Shown here one piece after another: positions 1-10,856 of a DNA stretch of 64,000 bases. Below the pieces are notes generated by a model that made no database searches, was not told where the DNA came from, and worked only from the letters and a program-made list of their open reading frames with translations. The position numbers and the translations under genes are program-made. This DNA comes from Paragonimus westermani (Eukaryota; Platyhelminthes; Trematoda; Plagiorchiida; Troglotrematidae): NCBI GenBank assembly GCA_008508345.1, contig QNGE01001262.1, positions 8,223 to 72,222 on the forward strand, in the 5' to 3' direction. The stretch's first letter is position 1. Every line of letters begins with the position of its first letter.

Positions 1-1923
1 CCGGCTGCTCGTGCTGTCCGCCATCCACCCAGTGTTGGCCTTGCCCGTATTCCAACATCGTGTCGAGATGTTCCTCTAAATGTTGGAAAAACCACGCCTC
101 CGATCTGGCCGTCTGTCGTATTTCGCCTGCCCTGCCTCGCCCGTTGGTCCGATCCAGTCGAGCGATGACTCGTCCGGTCACGCACGTTGTTCTTGATTCG
201 ATCGCGGCAGGCTTTTGAACGTACCTCCCCCCGCGTTGAGCTATTCGGCCGAACGCTCGAAAACTCGCACCTCCGGCCTGACAATCCACCACAATATTCA
301 CTCCCCCAAACTTCTTTTATTTAGTGGATGCCCGTAAACGGAACAGCAAAGGGAACACTCCGTTGGTCTGTTTTCTTTTAATGATGTACCTCAGTGCAAT
401 GCAATTCAGACGAACCCATCGCAACCATTCTCTGGTGACTGGATGGTTAATTTTACGTCCGTCAAATGACCAGCAGATCGAGACACAAGCGTATACAGAC
501 GTATGTTGCTTAAAGTTATATTTCTGTCACCCATTACTGCCATCTAAAAAGTCAAAGTGATGCTGCAGGTAGGTTAGAGTCACATTTATTACACCGTAAT
601 GCGTTTAAGATACCTACGCGAAAGCTCTCAAGATTGAGTAAAATTTGCTAGAAGCATTCAGCGGTACATAGACGGACGCATCCGACAGAGTGACATAATT
701 TGACACACCCTGGCCAACTAGGAAGAGGTTTTCCGACCGTTTTCATTCACATTACCATTAGGGTTGTTGTTTAACTGACCTCATTCAAAGGGGAACAGGA
801 GCGATGCTATCAGGCTCACCCAAAGGAGAGGGGACACGACACACCATCCTCCGCTTCTGAATGTGCAACACCAACCCCACCATAAGCATTGCTGAAGCAT
901 GTGGTTTCAACATCTGTCACGTAAACCACGTTGTGTAATGCCTACTGTCAGTTTTCACAGCTCTGAAAGGCAAATGGCACTTGCCGCAGCTGTATCTGTT
1001 GTTGGAAGCTGTAGTACGGAGACATCTAGCAATGAAACCGCATGGCTCCCAGCTAACAATTGAATTTCTAGTAACATTCAGCATCACTTGACCACCTCAT
1101 TTCCAGATGCTATGGGTGCATTGGGAAAAAGGTTTACGTGAATTGAAGCAGCCGTTTAAGCGTTAACCGAAAGAGTACAGTCGACAGAGAATCAAACAGC
1201 CATGATATCCAAATATGCTGTACACACTGCTTTCATAAAAATAACTTCAACCAGCAAGCTCAATTCGTGTGAACAACAGCTGGGGGATGCACAGTGCTAC
1301 CACTTTGTTTTACCACAGTTGTCTCGAATAGAAGGTACTGGCCTTCGTGATCTTCTACGTTGATTATTATCCTCGGTGGTCAGTGTTGCTTACCCAAAGC
1401 AACTGAACTAGATTGAGTTACACGGAAGACATCAGGCTAGCCAACTTAAAATCATGAAAGTCGTTGAAAGTAAAAATACTGTTTCCAGTCATATTAATTA
1501 TTTTCAGACATGGTTTGTCACTCTCGTTTTGCCAGAGCGACTGAGAGGTAGGTGGAATTAGAGAATGGAAAGCGGTTCCATGACATGCCAGACCGCGAAA
1601 TGAAAAGCAAACTCAGAATGAAAACTGATGCTGTTTAGCTGTTTTCGCGACATACTTATGTAAATTAGACGTGTATAAACGTACGCATATTTACATCTTT
1701 GTATGTGTGTACCTATTTAAAGAGCTGCTTTCAGATTTGTATGCTGCGTACCCATGTCCACCATAGAAATGGGAACTTGACCGTAAGCAACCGAACTCAC
1801 GAGTGAATGCCATATGTAGAAATAATGCACACCGTTGTTAAATGCCATCTCATCTCTTTTCATCTCACAATTCAGATCAATGAAATACGTGTACCTAAAT
1901 TACAAGTCCGCAAGTAAAGCAAC
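1..1923. other. No recognisable gene
   Basis: No frame on either strand gives a recognisable domain. The first 300 bases are clearly richer in GC than what follows, which suggests an edge between two repeat units, but I cannot name the unit. The short open frames at 324-560 and 1835-2092 look like chance. Confidence 0.4.
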
Positions 1924-2126
1924 TGTGTGCTTCCGTGTGATGAACATGACTGACACGCCTCATCTCCTTTTCTTATACAATTGTTTTACTATTTCACTAT
2001 CCCGTACACTTTTAGTAAATACAGTTAACAACATATGTTCTATGTTACTGTGTCTAATAGTGTCTGGCGATTCTTATACGTTCGATCGTTAATCTACAAA
2101 GCTCAATTCTAATTACGGCATTTGGC
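1924..2126 (+). repeat. 5' LTR of Gypsy element
   Basis: This segment matches 6167-6365 in the same orientation. Shared blocks include the AACATGACTGA near the start, CTGTTTTACTATTTCA in the middle and GTGTCTGGCGATT (versus TGCCTGGCGATT) later. It starts with TG, and the end is placed before the TTTGGCG that leads into gag. A primer site is not obvious. Confidence 0.65.
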
Positions 2127-2169
2127 GTCGCGCTTTCACGCTGTTTACAATTATCACTGAAATGAATCA

Positions 2170-2895
2170 AATTCAAATGCCCGAAAATTGGAGATTATTC
2201 GAAGAGGTTTAACATTCGGTGCCTCACAAAATCCGATTTGGAAGACAAGAAGGTTGCTTTCTTTCTACATTCTGCCGGCATGGAAGCTTATGCCCTTGTC
2301 AAAAACTTGGTTTACCTGGAGTCACCAATCAACAGATCATATCCGGTTCTAAGGAACATACTTCTTCAACACTTCAAACCAGTCAGTTTTGTAGCGTTTG
2401 GAAGAGTCATGTTCAGTGTGCTAATCCGAACGGAATCTCAATCGGTACGTGATTTCGTCCTACACCTACAAACACAAGCAGCCAATTGTGAATATGGCAT
2501 CCAGTTAGAGGAACAGCTACGTGATTGACCGAGTGCTGGTATTTAATTACCAGAGTTGCAACAGAAACTTCTCTTGCATCACGATCAGAGGTTACAGATT
2601 AGTCGTAAAGTATATGAGCATTATGGGGATGTAGAAGAGGTGACGAAGACTACCGAGGTTGTTCTGTGCAATTATTTCCAAGGCAATAGTCCAAGGCCGA
2701 ATCAAGATAACACATTCAAACCGCCCACTGGAATCATTCGTTCAGCCTTCTAAAAGAAGTGTTCCGAAATCAGTTCTACAACAATTTTGGAAATACGCGC
2801 CATGTTGACGCAATTATTCTCGGTATACGTGTCCACAAAGAAAGGCAAAGTGCTTCAGGTGTGGCAAAGTGGGTCATATCCAGTCAGTGTGTAAG
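2170..2895 (+). pseudogene. Gypsy gag remnant with CCHC zinc knuckle
   Basis: This is the capsid-like gag, whose product would package element RNA. Readable pieces are a stretch ending in the typical DFVLHLQTQAANCEYG and EEQLRD (2238-2527), then LQQKLL from about 2556. A CX2CX4HX4C knuckle follows at 2851-2892 (CFRCGKVGH then C), preceded by a half knuckle. In Mag-like elements the knuckle binds RNA. At least one stop after the RD at about 2526 and several frame changes break it. The neighbours downstream are the matching pol domains in the same orientation. Identification rests on protein similarity recognised by eye. I am confident of the family, less so of the ends. Confidence 0.7.
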
Positions 2896-3429
2896 TCGAG
2901 ATGTTTATGTCAATTAACCACAAACTCCAACTTGAACGTACAATCATCCACTGATGACATTTGTACTCTCTCTCTATTTGTTTTGCTTCAAAACACTGGT
3001 AGTGTTGAGTCGATAACCTCGCACTCAGACCTAGATGTGTTTTATTCTGATTCTGTTCTGCAGCCCACACAAGTTAACGTTCTCAGTATTACTGCTGATT
3101 CAGTGCCTCTTGTAGGCTGCTGCATCATATAGCTGAAGTTGTCCTGTTGATTGCCAATTTCTAGTTTCAAGCGAAGGTCATTCTATTTTTGGAATTAAAG
3201 TTTTACGATTGCTACATTCTGTCATTTCTCTACTAACGTCAGTGAACGAAGGTGATATTAAAAAACTTATACTGGGCTGTTCTGAGGCCACAAGGGAATG
3301 CGAATACCGAAGATAAAACCTGCAGCCCCGGAGGACTCAAACTTTCCTAAGAGATAAATCATTCTATTTGTCCGACCAGAACATGTGTGCAAAGAATCAA
3401 AATCCATGTTTGGTAAAGCAGTAATAACG
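2896..3429 (+). pseudogene. Gypsy gag-pol junction and degenerate protease region
   Basis: Between the zinc knuckle and the reverse transcriptase the plus strand reads through pieces resembling the Gypsy protease region, including a SEGHSIFGIKVLRLLHS-type stretch near 3170-3225 and ISLLTSVNEGDIKKLI shortly after. This matches the segment that follows the aspartic protease in related elements. I do not see an intact DTG/DSG catalytic triplet, so the protease itself is lost or unreadable. Several stops and frame changes are present. Confidence 0.5.
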
Positions 3430-3735
3430 CCTCGTCAAACGACTCGTCAAACTGGGCGACTCCAATAGCGATACCACTGAAAGCTTATGGGATTGCACCG
3501 GGAATTTGTGGTGACTATAGGTTAACGTTGAACACACGCCTACTAGAACGTACCTGCACAACAGAAAAACCAAAGGATTTACTGTGTCGCTTGTCAGGTT
3601 GTAAGGTCTTTTAAAAAATCGATTTAAAGGATGCCTATCTACAAATACTAACTGATGAAGTATCAAGTAATTTGGTTGTGTTCACTATGTCATTCAGACT
3701 GTATCGATAAAATCTTCCACACTTTGGTTCGAGCG

Positions 3736-4390
3736 TTTCGCCACCAGTATTCCAGAATGCCGTGAACACAGTTGTTCAAGGCTTAAATGGTATGGAAACC
3801 CATGAAGATTATGTTACTGCTCATGCTCCCCATAAGCGTACCCATGATTATCGCCTTCTTTCTCTGTTGAAGGGACTTTTTAGCCTCAAGATGGCCATTA
3901 ACCCAAAGAAGTGTAGTTGTTCAGTTTTTTCTTTCTCATGCTTTGGTTACGTTGTTAATAGCAATGGTTTCAGGCTAGATTTACAGCGTTTNTTTTCAGT
4001 AGTTAGGTCCCTTCCCGTCCCCTTCTTTTTCCTTCTCTCTTTCTATATAGTGTTTGCTGTTTCTTCATGGTTGTGTGGCAGTTAAGCATTAGTGTTAACC
4101 ACTGATGTATTGCTGTCTATGATGATGATGATGATTTCGCCACCAGTATTCCAGAATGCCGTGAACACAGTTGTTCAAGGCTTAGATGGTATGGAAACCC
4201 ATGAAGATTATGTTACTGCTCATGCTCCCCATAAGCGTACCCATGATTATCGCCTTCTTTCTCTGTTGAAGGGACTTTTTAGCCTCAAGATGGCCATTAA
4301 CCCAAAGAAGTGTAGTTGTTCAGTTTTTTCTTTCTCATGCTTTGGTTACGTTGTTAATAGCAATGGTTTCAGGCTAGATTTACAGCGTTT
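3736..4390 (+). repeat. 256-bp direct duplication of RT segment around a single N
   Basis: Bases 3736-3991 and 4135-4390 are the same 256-bp stretch with one difference seen by eye (TTAAATGG versus TTAGATGG). Between them lie the single N at 3992 and a 142-bp copy of a dispersed repeat. The near identity contrasts with the age of the element and points to an unresolved assembly join or two haplotypes rather than old tandem duplication. Confidence 0.85.
3993..4134 (+). repeat. Dispersed repeat X with ATG-repeat tail, copy 1
   Basis: Starts at the N (TTTTCAGTAGTTAGGTCCC) and ends in TGCTGTCTATGATGATGATGATG. The same sequence in reverse complement is at 37553-37690, and a more divergent copy is at 39440-39590. 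The trinucleotide tail directly abuts Gypsy RT sequence, as expected for a retroposed 3' end. Confidence 0.75.
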
Positions 4391-4509
4391 AGCCTCATTA
4401 ATCAATCCACCGTCACGGACTAACCTTCATGAAATCCGCTCAGTTTTGGTTCCACTCCGATACTACTCACGTTTTTTCTGAATTTCGTTTAGTGTGCTAA
4501 TTTTGTTCA

Positions 4510-4797
4510 ATGTGTTATCCAACACCAATTCTCCTTAGTCCACTAACCCCGGAAACACTTTGCAACTTACTCCATCGTCTTCAGACTACTGATATTTCAA
4601 AACTGTTTTTTGCCAAGGATCATTCAACTGTCTTTATAAATGCTTTTCCCACTGGGATAAATGCGATTCTTAAACACTGTGGTAGACCTACTATGTACAT
4701 TTCAAGTCTTCTGTCTAAGGCGGAATGTCGGTATTCTCAGGCCCACCGTGAAGCACTTGCAGTACATTGGGCTGTTACAAGACTTCATAGGTAACTT
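4510..4797 (+). pseudogene. Gypsy RNase H domain remnant
   Basis: This domain would remove the RNA strand during reverse transcription. The readable frame has FINAFPTGINAILKHCGRP, then ISSLLSKAECRYSQ and EALAVHWAVTRLH, which are hallmarks of the RNase H that follows Gypsy RT. The first catalytic aspartate of the usual DASPTGIGAVL core reads as N (INAFPTG), so activity is not expected. The open frame ends soon after the last motif. It sits directly downstream of the RT remnant in the same orientation. Confidence 0.75.
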
Positions 4798-5369
4798 TTT
4801 AGACTGTCATTCATTGTTTCAACTGATCAAGAAGCTTTTCTATCAGCCTGGCAAATCGCTGACAAAGTTATCTGCTGTCACAGTGTAACACTGGAGCATT
4901 TCTCTTAGCTCCAACAATGACACAATTTTTTATCGTAATGCAAAAGCATTTCCCCACGTTCGTTACTCATCCGGACTTCCGGCACCGGACTCAAACTCTA
5001 ACAACACCGACTGTTTACTAGTTCAATCAATGCCAATAAAAAGTAATGCAATCCTGTGCAATACTCACACGTGGCTGAACACATCAGGAGCAGCATAGGT
5101 TTCCTGCATTTTACTGTCACCATGACAGTTCGTCCACTACTCCGGGTAGATTACTCAGTTTCGATGATCGTGTTGTAATCTCATCGACTCTAAGACCTAA
5201 TTTCCTTACGGACTTGCATTCCGGACACTCAGGAGTTGCCAGGATGAAGTCGTTTACATGTTTATCTCGTTGGTGTCCAGAATTAGAATCAGGTGTTAAA
5301 CATACTGTAAAAAGTTGTACCGAATGAATACACAGGATTTATACGAAAAAATCACGGCGGCTTCCATGG

Positions 5370-6014
5370 TCTGTTACGTTTAAAACATTTCAGAGTCCAC
5401 GTTGACTGCTGCGGTACTTTTCTGGGGAAATACTATGCCTTAGTGATTGTTGATGCCTACTGTAGATGCCTGAGGTTTTTCTCACGGCATCACCAACTGT
5501 AGGCTTCACACCATATGCTTTGAGAAAAGTATTATGTCACGAGGATGTACCTGTTGCTTTGGCCACCAACAGTGGTACTCACCTCATTGCCAAATTTTTG
5601 AAGAAATGGATTAAAAAACCTGAATGTCGATTTTTTTCACTGCTCCGCAACATCCGTAGTACAAAAGACTTGCAGAAAAGTTTGTACGCACGCTGAAGTC
5701 TGCCACTGGTTAGTTAACACCGAACTCATTTTTACATGCAATACAGAAACCCATCATATTCGGCAAATGAAAAGAGTCTCGCAATCTTTTTCAAATCTCG
5801 TTCTTTGCGTACAAATCTTGACCATAGAAAAACAGCTGGTGTTGTATTTTTCAAAGGCACCGATTTACGTCTGACGGAAATTGCAAGGTCGCCATTCCTG
5901 ACCCGGAAGACCTTCCCTGTCATCGAAGACATGTTGACCAGGTTGAGTTCAATTATAGAAAACAGTCTTTCAACAGAAACCTTGTTGCTTCGAATTCCAA
6001 TAAATCATTTATAG
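5370..6014 (+). pseudogene. Gypsy integrase remnant
   Basis: Integrase inserts the DNA copy into the host genome. Near 5396 the plus strand reads RVHVDCCGTFLGKYYALVIV, which carries the first catalytic aspartate. After a frame change it continues PEVFLTASPT and VPVALATNSGTHL (5466-5696), where the second aspartate of the usual SDNGT reads N. The C-terminal part (5736-6014) resembles the region with SLRTNLD in related elements. Breaks occur at about 5465 and 5694. The order and spacing fit the upstream RNase H. Confidence 0.7.
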
Positions 6015-6166
6015 ATAATCCTGTTGCATTTGAAGGAAGCGATGTTGTTGAGGGAGCGGCTATTGCTGAACGACACGATACCCTTAAAGAACCGATATTC
6101 AGAAGATTTGAACGTTTAAACTCCAAACCACCATGGAATTACAGTTATCTGGACGCTCACTCAAGA

Positions 6167-6365
6167 TGTGTTGATTTGATTAACATGACTGATACGCTTT
6201 GATTTGTTTTCTTATGCAACTGTTTTACTATTTCAACATCCTGTAGAATTGATCGATACAATTGAACACTATACGTTTTGTGTTATTGTGTCTAGTAATG
6301 CCTGGCGATTTTTATACTTTTGATGGTTGTTCTATATAGTTCAATCGTGAATACATTCCGCTTGT
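6167..6365 (+). repeat. 3' LTR of Gypsy element
   Basis: Direct-repeat partner of 1924-2126, sharing the AACATGACTGA, TTTTACTATTTCA and TGGCGATT blocks in the same order. Ends are approximate because the two copies have diverged. Confidence 0.65.
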
Positions 6366-7690
6366 AAACCGCACTCACATTTAAACAGCCATTGTGGCAC
6401 ATCGATTATAAATTGCCTACCAAAGATTAGCTGTCGTTTGATGTACAATAAATCCAGCTGTTTACTTGTACATATTTTATCCAAAAAAACGGTTACACTA
6501 TGTTACCCCGCTTTACTGACGTCCTCATTTACAGTATCCTATCCATTACCTTGCAAGCACTCTTCTGAGATAAGCAATTTATATGGGCAATGAAGATCAT
6601 TGAGTGACAACCTAATTTGCACTGTCATCGAAATATATGTGAAAACACCATTGAACTGATCCGAACAACCGTGCTATACATTTATGATGATAGATAATAG
6701 ATGCGTACGAATTTACAATGGTTCGTTCATTGTTGCATTTATTATTGCATTGGCAGGTCATCTGCTGGACTGAGAGGCAATTTAGATAAGATGAAACAAT
6801 AAATAAAGACGGTGAAATGATAATGTGTAGTAGATAAGAGGAGAGGGAAATCGGGTGCGTCGGTGAGCTTTTGCGCAACAAAACGGTTTTGAGGTCAGTC
6901 CCCATTTTTCCTCGATGAGCCCCCTAGGGTTAATTGTCATACCCTAATTTTGCCCACCGCCAGCCCCAACCACCCCCCGGTGTGCATCAGGGGACCATAT
7001 AGGGTGTGCTATGACGGTAGACACCCCATGTCTGAAGCGGTTCAAATACATAAGTACGTTTATCCGGGTGTTGAACGTGTAACGACTGCTTTGGATTCGA
7101 TGAGAAGTTGGTGTACACGCTCCCCGCCTTTATTCATCTGTTCGTCGATATTTCGTCCTTTTCTTAGCTTCGAAAACCTCATTTTAAGACAAGCAGACTA
7201 CCCTGGGCAGGACTTGCTGTCCCTCGGTGAACAAAATTCTTTCAAAGTAAGGGTTCCAGCGATATTCCTACAGGAACAAACATTACGAATAAGCCCAAGT
7301 CAAAGACCCAATAAAACGTGCAGATGGCTTACACAACTAGAAACCCAAATGACGCTGATAACATAACAGAATGTTGCGTAACATCTTTACTACTCCAATT
7401 ACACACGATGAAGGGTTCTGACCTCGACATATTCCAAAGGTAATGGGCCACCTAATTTTTAAATCTTTGTTCCACTCAATTGACCTATCAGTAGAACTTT
7501 GTTTATGTGAACCCAGACTTCGCTTGAGACACCTGTCATTGCGGCATTTGTATGATTAGTGAGTCTCAAATTTTGCGAATTTACTGAATTCCTTGTCAAT
7601 GTCTGATTTACTTTCCCTTAATTTTCTGAGATGCTGTACCACTTTAAGCTATTCTCACAGCATTTCTACCATTTCTTCGGGTCTAAAATC
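6366..7690. other. No recognisable gene
   Basis: The longest open frame (6950-7366, plus) has no family I recognise and no splice-site context that would support an exon. The segment just before 6950 has a short C-rich stretch. Nothing else is seen. Confidence 0.35.
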
Positions 7691-8050
7691 CAGCTGCTTT
7701 CCGCATTTCATTAGGGTCCATTAAACCAGTTTTAAAATTGTTGTGATCTGTTCGATTGTTGTTGAACGATAGCCTAAAGCTTTATTGACGTCCTCAGATA
7801 AACCGCACTAATTATCCTTATTTCTACCTTGGCTTCTGCTACAGTTTCCATTACTGTTATCAGGTCTAATCCCCGTAATATTTTAAGTGACAAAATTGAC
7901 CAATTTCATTCTAGATCGTTTATTGAGTAACTTATAATTCCTAACATCCCTCTATCCTCGAACAGTTGTTTTACTCCGACCCAAAAAATGTCCATTGGTT
8001 TGGGTGAGCTCAATTCCGTTTTATCGTCCTCATTACTGAACGGTTTTTAA
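7691..8050 (+). repeat. Dispersed repeat B, copy 1
   Basis: Shares an ordered series of blocks with 8940-9130 and 51130-51490: CTGTTCGAT, GACGTCCTCAGAT, CCTTGGCTTCTGCTACAG and TTACTGTTAT. Towards its end GTGAGCTCAA(T/C)(T/C)CCGTTTTAT is shared with the 51-kb copy. No coding potential is visible. Confidence 0.65.
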
Positions 8051-8534
8051 TTATCTATTTTGTTGTACAGGCACACTCTTGTTAGATTTTTGTAGACTTT
8101 CCATAATCGAGGTAAGAGAGCAAATTATCCTGTATATTTATCCAGTTAATACGGCACTAAATCCATCTTCCACAAGTGCCTTCAGATGTCATAAAAGTAG
8201 CCCATTCCTGAGTCTTTTCTCATAGCCCTGATACACTTTTTGAGCGGGCGGGACATACTGGAGGCAATTTACAACAACGTTTTCAATTTCGTTGGTCCCG
8301 ACTTAGAGCCGGAACGAAGGTTACAATCGTTTGACCAGTGTACAATGACGGATAGGCTGTTGAAATAAGCGGTTGTTTGATGAGCCATTTCTCAACTACG
8401 CGGCGGAAGATAAGTAAATCGTCAAAGATAGGCCATTTAAGTCTTGTTATGGCTATCCTGGCAATCACCAAATGCTTCGTTCCAGCGGAATGGTATGGTT
8501 GCTCTCAAATATGGGCCTAAAAAGAAGCGATATA

Positions 8535-8830
8535 ACATTCCATGAACGTTACTTTAAGGGCTGAAGAAAAACACAGCACCTAGCTTGTGTTTCGTAGACG
8601 ATGGCAGCGCGAACATCTGCCCCAAATACAAGTTCCCCGTAAGTGGTTGGATTGTTCGCGCGATTTTCAGGTAGGCAGTATAGCTCTCCTCCACAATAGG
8701 ACTTCGAGGGGTGTTAAGCCTTACGGTGTCATTACCGAGTTACTTCCTGGAGGAGACGATCATGTATACCAGGTAACGGTAGAAGTTTAATATGGAACTG
8801 TAAGCCCAGACATCGATTCACTTAACCTCC
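8535..8830 (+). pseudogene. BEL/Pao pol C-terminal fragment
   Basis: The frame 8587-8790 reads FRRRWQREHLPQIQ and KWLDCSRDFQVGSIALLHNR, then PYGVITELLPGGDDHVYQVTV. This is the tail that follows the integrase in BEL/Pao polyproteins and probably helps target DNA binding. The DNA upstream (8535-8586) also matches the BEL copy at 57185-57260 (GAACGTTAC.TCAAGGGCTG). Everything N-terminal to this is missing, so it is a 3' fragment. The same family is therefore present twice in the window. Confidence 0.7.
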
Positions 8831-8939
8831 CATAAGCGTCCGCAAACAAAACATGAGTTGGCCACGAGTAAAACAAGTGCGGATCCCTCTGTCGAACGGT
8901 CAATTCCTGCCCTTCCTAATTTCACACAGGTTCTACAAA

Positions 8940-9130
8940 ACCAGCTGGTTTTCGGGATCTAGTGTCAGGGCCCGTTAAACCAGTTTTGAGATTGATCTGA
9001 TCTGTTCGATCAGTGCTTAAAGGTAGCCTTACACTCTGTTACCGTCCTCAGATGAACTGTAATAATCATCCTTATTCTTACCTTGGCTTCCGCTACAGTT
9101 TCACTTACTGTTATTCAGCCTGAACCCTGT
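8940..9130 (+). repeat. Dispersed repeat B, copy 2
   Basis: Parallels 7691-7870 block for block (GTTAAACCAGTTTT, GATCTGTTCGAT, CCTTGGCTTCCGCTACAGTTT). It lies just downstream of the BEL/Pao fragment, so it could belong to a BEL LTR, but no matching copy was found after the BEL element at 52.7-57.3 kb. Confidence 0.6.
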
Positions 9131-10671
9131 CGATGGGTTATGACAAGAGCATTTATTTGGTCACCAGATTACGCTTATCTCGGTGGAAACTCGAATTGTT
9201 GGTGCACGATTCAACACGTGTTGTGAAGAAGTTGTATTCAACGCAGAAAACTAAGGCTAAAGGATTTATCTGAAGCGAAACAGCTGGATAAGTCCCTGTT
9301 CGAAGTTAAAACAGCACAGTGACATTATCTACATTGACCATAGGATATTAATTGTATTGATGACTACTCCAACCCTAGGACGTGGATTCTAATCACATGA
9401 TCCATGGCGTGATTCACTCGGTGTCGAGTACGCTTAGTCGGGGACTATGCAGATTGCTCCGGACGGTGAAAATTCAACTGTCGCGTTCGCCTGTTGCTGA
9501 CTTTAGGGCAAACCGTAGGAGATTAGTTTAATGACATGTATCTTGCACGATACAGCTGGCAAAGCGTTTTTTGATTTTGATCGAGAACATCATGACAGAG
9601 CTGATGTGTGACACTTCATTACATTTCTTTCCAGTTTATCTTGGTTCTGCCCACGAGAATTGCAGGCCGTTACAGAAGTGTCCCGTATTTTGCGTAACTA
9701 GCTCGTCTATTCTTCACGCGCTATAATAGTTTGAGAAAGTGAAATCTTCACTTCAAATAGAAAGGGGGTGAAAAGGTCTGTAGCATCATGTTGAAGATAA
9801 CAGTTGATGTTGCATCTAGGTTATCACCCCAAGGAGCCCCAGAGCAAACTACCTTCTGACACTTTAGCATGGTAAAAACGCTGATTCTTGCTGAAATTCT
9901 CGAACAGTTAAATTTTATTATGAAGAAAACTTTAAAAAAGAGAGTAGGTTTTAAGTGAAAATAAAAATGAAACGTTGAACTACTCCAGGTAAAATGAGAT
10001 AAAATGTTACACATGATCGGAGTACAAAATAACAGTGGTAATAACCTTGCACGTGTTGCACTGGGAAATGTATGCTTGCATATCAGTATTTTCGTACAGT
10101 ATTCTGAAATGCTGCTCTCTGCCATTTTAAAATTAGCAAACAAAGTGCCTCAGTCGTTTATGACAATACGAATAAAGAAGGTCACACCCAGTGTGGAATC
10201 CAGCAAGACAAGTGTGTCTACAGCGTCAGGATAAGGTCCTACGGAGGATGAGTAACACTATGGCAAGAGGCTTGCGAACCTGAACAAAAAACTGGGGATG
10301 AAAAACTAAAACAATAAACGCTCCTTAATGGAGAAGTGTAGGTTTAAACAAAATTGGAATATTAACATGTCAGCCTGACGATGGTAGCCATCATGTGGAA
10401 GTCATCCAGAGACTACTGAGGAGGAAACTGTTGCCACACACAGAGTAATCAATAATTTAAAATATCACATTTCCGAGTTCGCGAGTTCTGCTTTCTGTTC
10501 GCGTTCAGGGTCGGTGGCGTACAAATCTTTGGAAGAGTTGGAATTCAGCGGAATCAGCTGTTTGGTTCGGCAAATTTATTTATTTATTTATCGTTGGATT
10601 TATCTCGGTCGTGACAACGAGACTATCTGGGGAACACACGACAAGTAGTATCAGTGGGAATCCTCATTTGG
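9131..10671. other. No recognisable gene
   Basis: The open frames at 9748-10143 (minus) and 10004-10234 (plus) overlap each other and show no known motif. A short ATTT repeat run lies near 10575. Nothing else is seen. Confidence 0.35.
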
Positions 10672-10790
10672 TGTAGTGGAAAACTAAACCAATGTGCCTC
10701 CACGAACTTTTGTGAGTTATTTGTTTTTTTTATCAGATTTCGACTTTCTATTCATACCTGAGTTTCCATAAACTGTTTAGATCCACTACA
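10672..10790 (+). repeat. Possible LTR end with 8-bp terminal inverted repeats
   Basis: The segment begins TGTAGTGG and ends CCACTACA, a perfect 8-bp inverted pair of TG...CA type, directly upstream of a primer-site-like motif and of Gypsy gag. At 119 bp it would be a short LTR. The true start may lie further left. Confidence 0.4.
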
Positions 10791-10795
10791 TTTAT

Positions 10796-10806
10796 TGGTG
10801 AGCCCG
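10796..10806 (+). promoter_or_regulatory. Primer-binding-site-like motif
   Basis: TGGTGAGCCCG starts 5 bp after the presumed LTR end. It is complementary to a tRNA 3' end ending in CCA, as used to prime minus-strand synthesis. Almost the same motif (TGGTGAGTCCG) follows the LTR at 40561-40856. Confidence 0.5.
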
Positions 10807-10856
10807 CTTTTTTTCTTCCGTACTGCGTTTCTATCCACTTTTTGTTACCATTTGCC

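Larger units (their letters stand above)
3430..4490 (+). pseudogene. Gypsy reverse transcriptase remnant
   Basis: The enzyme would copy element RNA into DNA. In order: a NWATPIA-like stretch, ICGDYRLTLN, the well-kept KIDLKDAYLQ motif (about 3610-3645), then FQNAVNTVVQGLDGM, the region of the catalytic YxDD box, NPKKCSCSVFS, CFGYVV and the connector LRYYSRF. At the catalytic box the usual two aspartates read HEDYV, so the second metal-binding aspartate is missing. Stops occur near 3612 and 3708. The segment around the catalytic box is present twice (3736-3991 and 4135-4390), separated by an N and a foreign repeat. Confidence 0.75.
1924..6365 (+). mobile_element. Decayed Ty3/Gypsy LTR retrotransposon (Mag-like)
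   Basis: Two similar direct repeats of about 200 bp (near 1924-2126 and 6167-6365) flank a plus-strand series in the normal Gypsy order: gag, CCHC zinc knuckle, protease-like stretch, reverse transcriptase, RNase H, integrase. Every domain carries stops, frameshifts or lost catalytic residues, so the element is dead. The LTRs differ from each other at roughly a quarter to a third of positions by eye, which indicates an old insertion. The reverse transcriptase has later been disturbed by a short repeat (3993-4134). LTR ends are approximate. The clade is inferred from protein resemblance, not from a tree. Confidence 0.8.

Noticed and set aside
8283..8471. Minus-strand 62-codon frame
   Set aside because: No motif and no relation to the BEL fragment beside it.
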